Part shown: positions 5,297 to 6,215 of the stretch, in pieces
Layout: each line of letters opens with the position of its first letter
Numbering within the stretch: position 1 is the first letter of the stretch
Assembly (NCBI GenBank): GCA_903834675.1
Contig: CAILKC010000846.1
Span: forward strand, 1 to 6,215
Origin: an uncultured Victivallales bacterium
GTDB taxonomy: Bacteria; Verrucomicrobiota; Lentisphaeria; Oligosphaerales; JAFGRS01
Length of the DNA stretch: 6,215 nucleotides
Reading direction: 5' to 3'
Program-made: the position numbers and the translations under genes
The notes under the pieces: model-generated
Seen by the model: only the letters and a program-made list of their open reading frames with translations
Told to the model about the DNA's origin: nothing
The model's database searches: none

Positions 5297-6215
5297 TCAC
5301 AGGCCCGGCAGGGGTGTCTGCAATGCCGCCTCGGGCAGAGCCAGCTCCTCGGGGCAGTCGAGCACCCAGCGATAGCTCGCCTTGCCGGTGGGCGCCGTCG
5401 GCAAACGCAGGGTGGCGCTCAGCTTCGCGTCGACCTCGAGGTCGGCAACCGGCGGCAGCGCCCGGCGCTCACCCTGATCCTTGGGGATCACGTAGGGCGC
5501 CTCACCGGGGAAATACACCAGCCGTTCGCCGGAACGGAGGACGACCGGGAAGGCCAAGGTCCGCTCGCCGACCCGCAGTTCCGGGTTCTCCAGCGTGCCC
5601 TCGTCGAGGCGTCGCAGGGCCTTGATGTCGTCGATCAGGCAGGTCACGGTCGTGCGGCCGGGGAGAACGTTGAAGTAGAACAGCAGGTAGTCGATCCTGG
5701 CATAGTCGACCAAGTGGGGTTGCGGCTTTTCCGGCCGCGGCAACTGGATGTAGCGCCACTCGCTGAAATCGTTGTTGACGTAGTGATCGGTGGCGTTGCC
5801 GTCCTGACGCACCTGCAGTTTGAACTTACCGCCCTTGCCATCGCCTTTGAGCCAGAGCCCAAGGCCCTGGTGCTGGGTCAGATCCAGGGGCGGGTTGAAG
5901 CGCCGTCCGATGCAGCTCCAACCGCCGGCGCCGGCCAGGGGGTTGGTGGCCGTCAACGAGGCGCAGCTCTTACCTTCCCTGCCCCCCTCGACCAGCTTGA
6001 ACTCCTGCGTCACGCCCGGGCTGGTGGCGGCGTAGGAGCCTTGTCCCACCGCCACCTTGGCAGACTGGTTGAGGGGGTCACCGACGTAGGGCGCCAGGTC
6101 CTCAAACGCCTCCAGCACCAGCGCGTCGGCGGCGCGGTAGGCCGGTCCGGGGGCGTCGAGTCCGCCGCAACGGAGCTGCAGGCCGAGCCGGGCGCCCGGC
6201 GTCGGCGGCTCGACC
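5297..6215 (-). CDS. Carbohydrate-binding-like beta-sandwich protein, C-terminal part
   Basis: The reading frame is open from the stop at 5297 to the right edge, giving 305 visible residues; the true start lies outside. A GTG at 6118 is only an internal valine, because VEPPTPGARLGLQLRCGG... continues upstream in frame with similar codon use. Visible residues of about 33-200 look like a jelly-roll domain of the CBM11/CIA30 type: LEAFEDLAPY (34-43), GWSCIGRRF (98-106), GLGLWLKGDGKGGKFKLQV (117-135), WRYIQLPRP (153-161) and CLIDDIKAL (192-200). A second beta-rich segment follows (about 211-287: ELRVGERTLAFPVVLRSGERLVYFPG). This would be the C-terminal part of a larger, probably exported, protein such as a glycoside hydrolase or other polysaccharide-handling enzyme. 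Any catalytic domain or signal peptide would be off the window. The fold is assigned from pattern only; the function is open. Confidence 0.75.
   Translation of the reverse strand, partial: VEPPTPGARLGLQLRCGGLDAPGPAYRAADALVLEAFEDLAPYVGDPLNQSAKVAVGQGSYAATSPGVTQEFKLVEGGREGKSCASLTATNPLAGAGGWSCIGRRFNPPLDLTQHQGLGLWLKGDGKGGKFKLQVRQDGNATDHYVNNDFSEWRYIQLPRPEKPQPHLVDYARIDYLLFYFNVLPGRTTVTCLIDDIKALRRLDEGTLENPELRVGERTLAFPVVLRSGERLVYFPGEAPYVIPKDQGERRALPPVADLEVDAKLSATLRLPTAPTGKASYRWVLDCPEELALPEAALQTPLPGL

Noticed and set aside
5101..5625. Plus-strand open frame over repeat copy B and the beta-sandwich gene
   Set aside because: It reads through the structured repeat and then antisense to a better-supported gene; Pro/Arg/Ala-rich noise.

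Overview
This is a GC-rich bacterial chromosome segment (about two-thirds G+C by eye) with four protein genes and three repeat-bearing non-coding stretches. No rRNA, tRNA, CRISPR array, transposase or phage gene is visible. GC-rich codon use, a sugar-binding-type beta-sandwich protein, an MFS family carrying a PPW.sWladiiPe motif, and several dispersed palindromic repeats would suit an environmental bacterium such as a member of the PVC superphylum, Armatimonadota or a related candidate phylum. This placement is inference; no marker gene is present.

Layout: bases 1-578 hold no certain gene. They contain a near-perfect 26-bp stem-loop (187-241), copy A of a dispersed structured repeat (385-471) and a leader hairpin (525-547). 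A GTG-started FAD-linked oxidase (579-2159, +) follows. It converges, with a 37-bp gap, on a minus-strand TIM-barrel protein that resembles aldo/keto reductases (2197-2976). Upstream of that gene, across a 280-bp gap with a four-copy GGGTTCA tandem repeat and a short inverted repeat, lies a 12-helix MFS transporter (3257-4639, minus). A 657-bp gap (4640-5296) then holds the likely MFS promoter with an operator-like palindrome, several GC-rich inverted repeats and copy B of the dispersed repeat. The 3' part of a minus-strand gene for a carbohydrate-binding-like beta-sandwich protein (5297-6215) runs off the right edge.

The transporter and the TIM-barrel protein point the same way and could share a transcript. 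Together with the hydroxy-acid-oxidase-type flavoenzyme they could serve uptake and oxidation of a small organic acid or sugar-derived compound, but nothing in the sequence names the substrate. The most unusual signals are non-coding: the two diverged copies of a foldable element with complementary ends, and the long stem-loop near the left edge.
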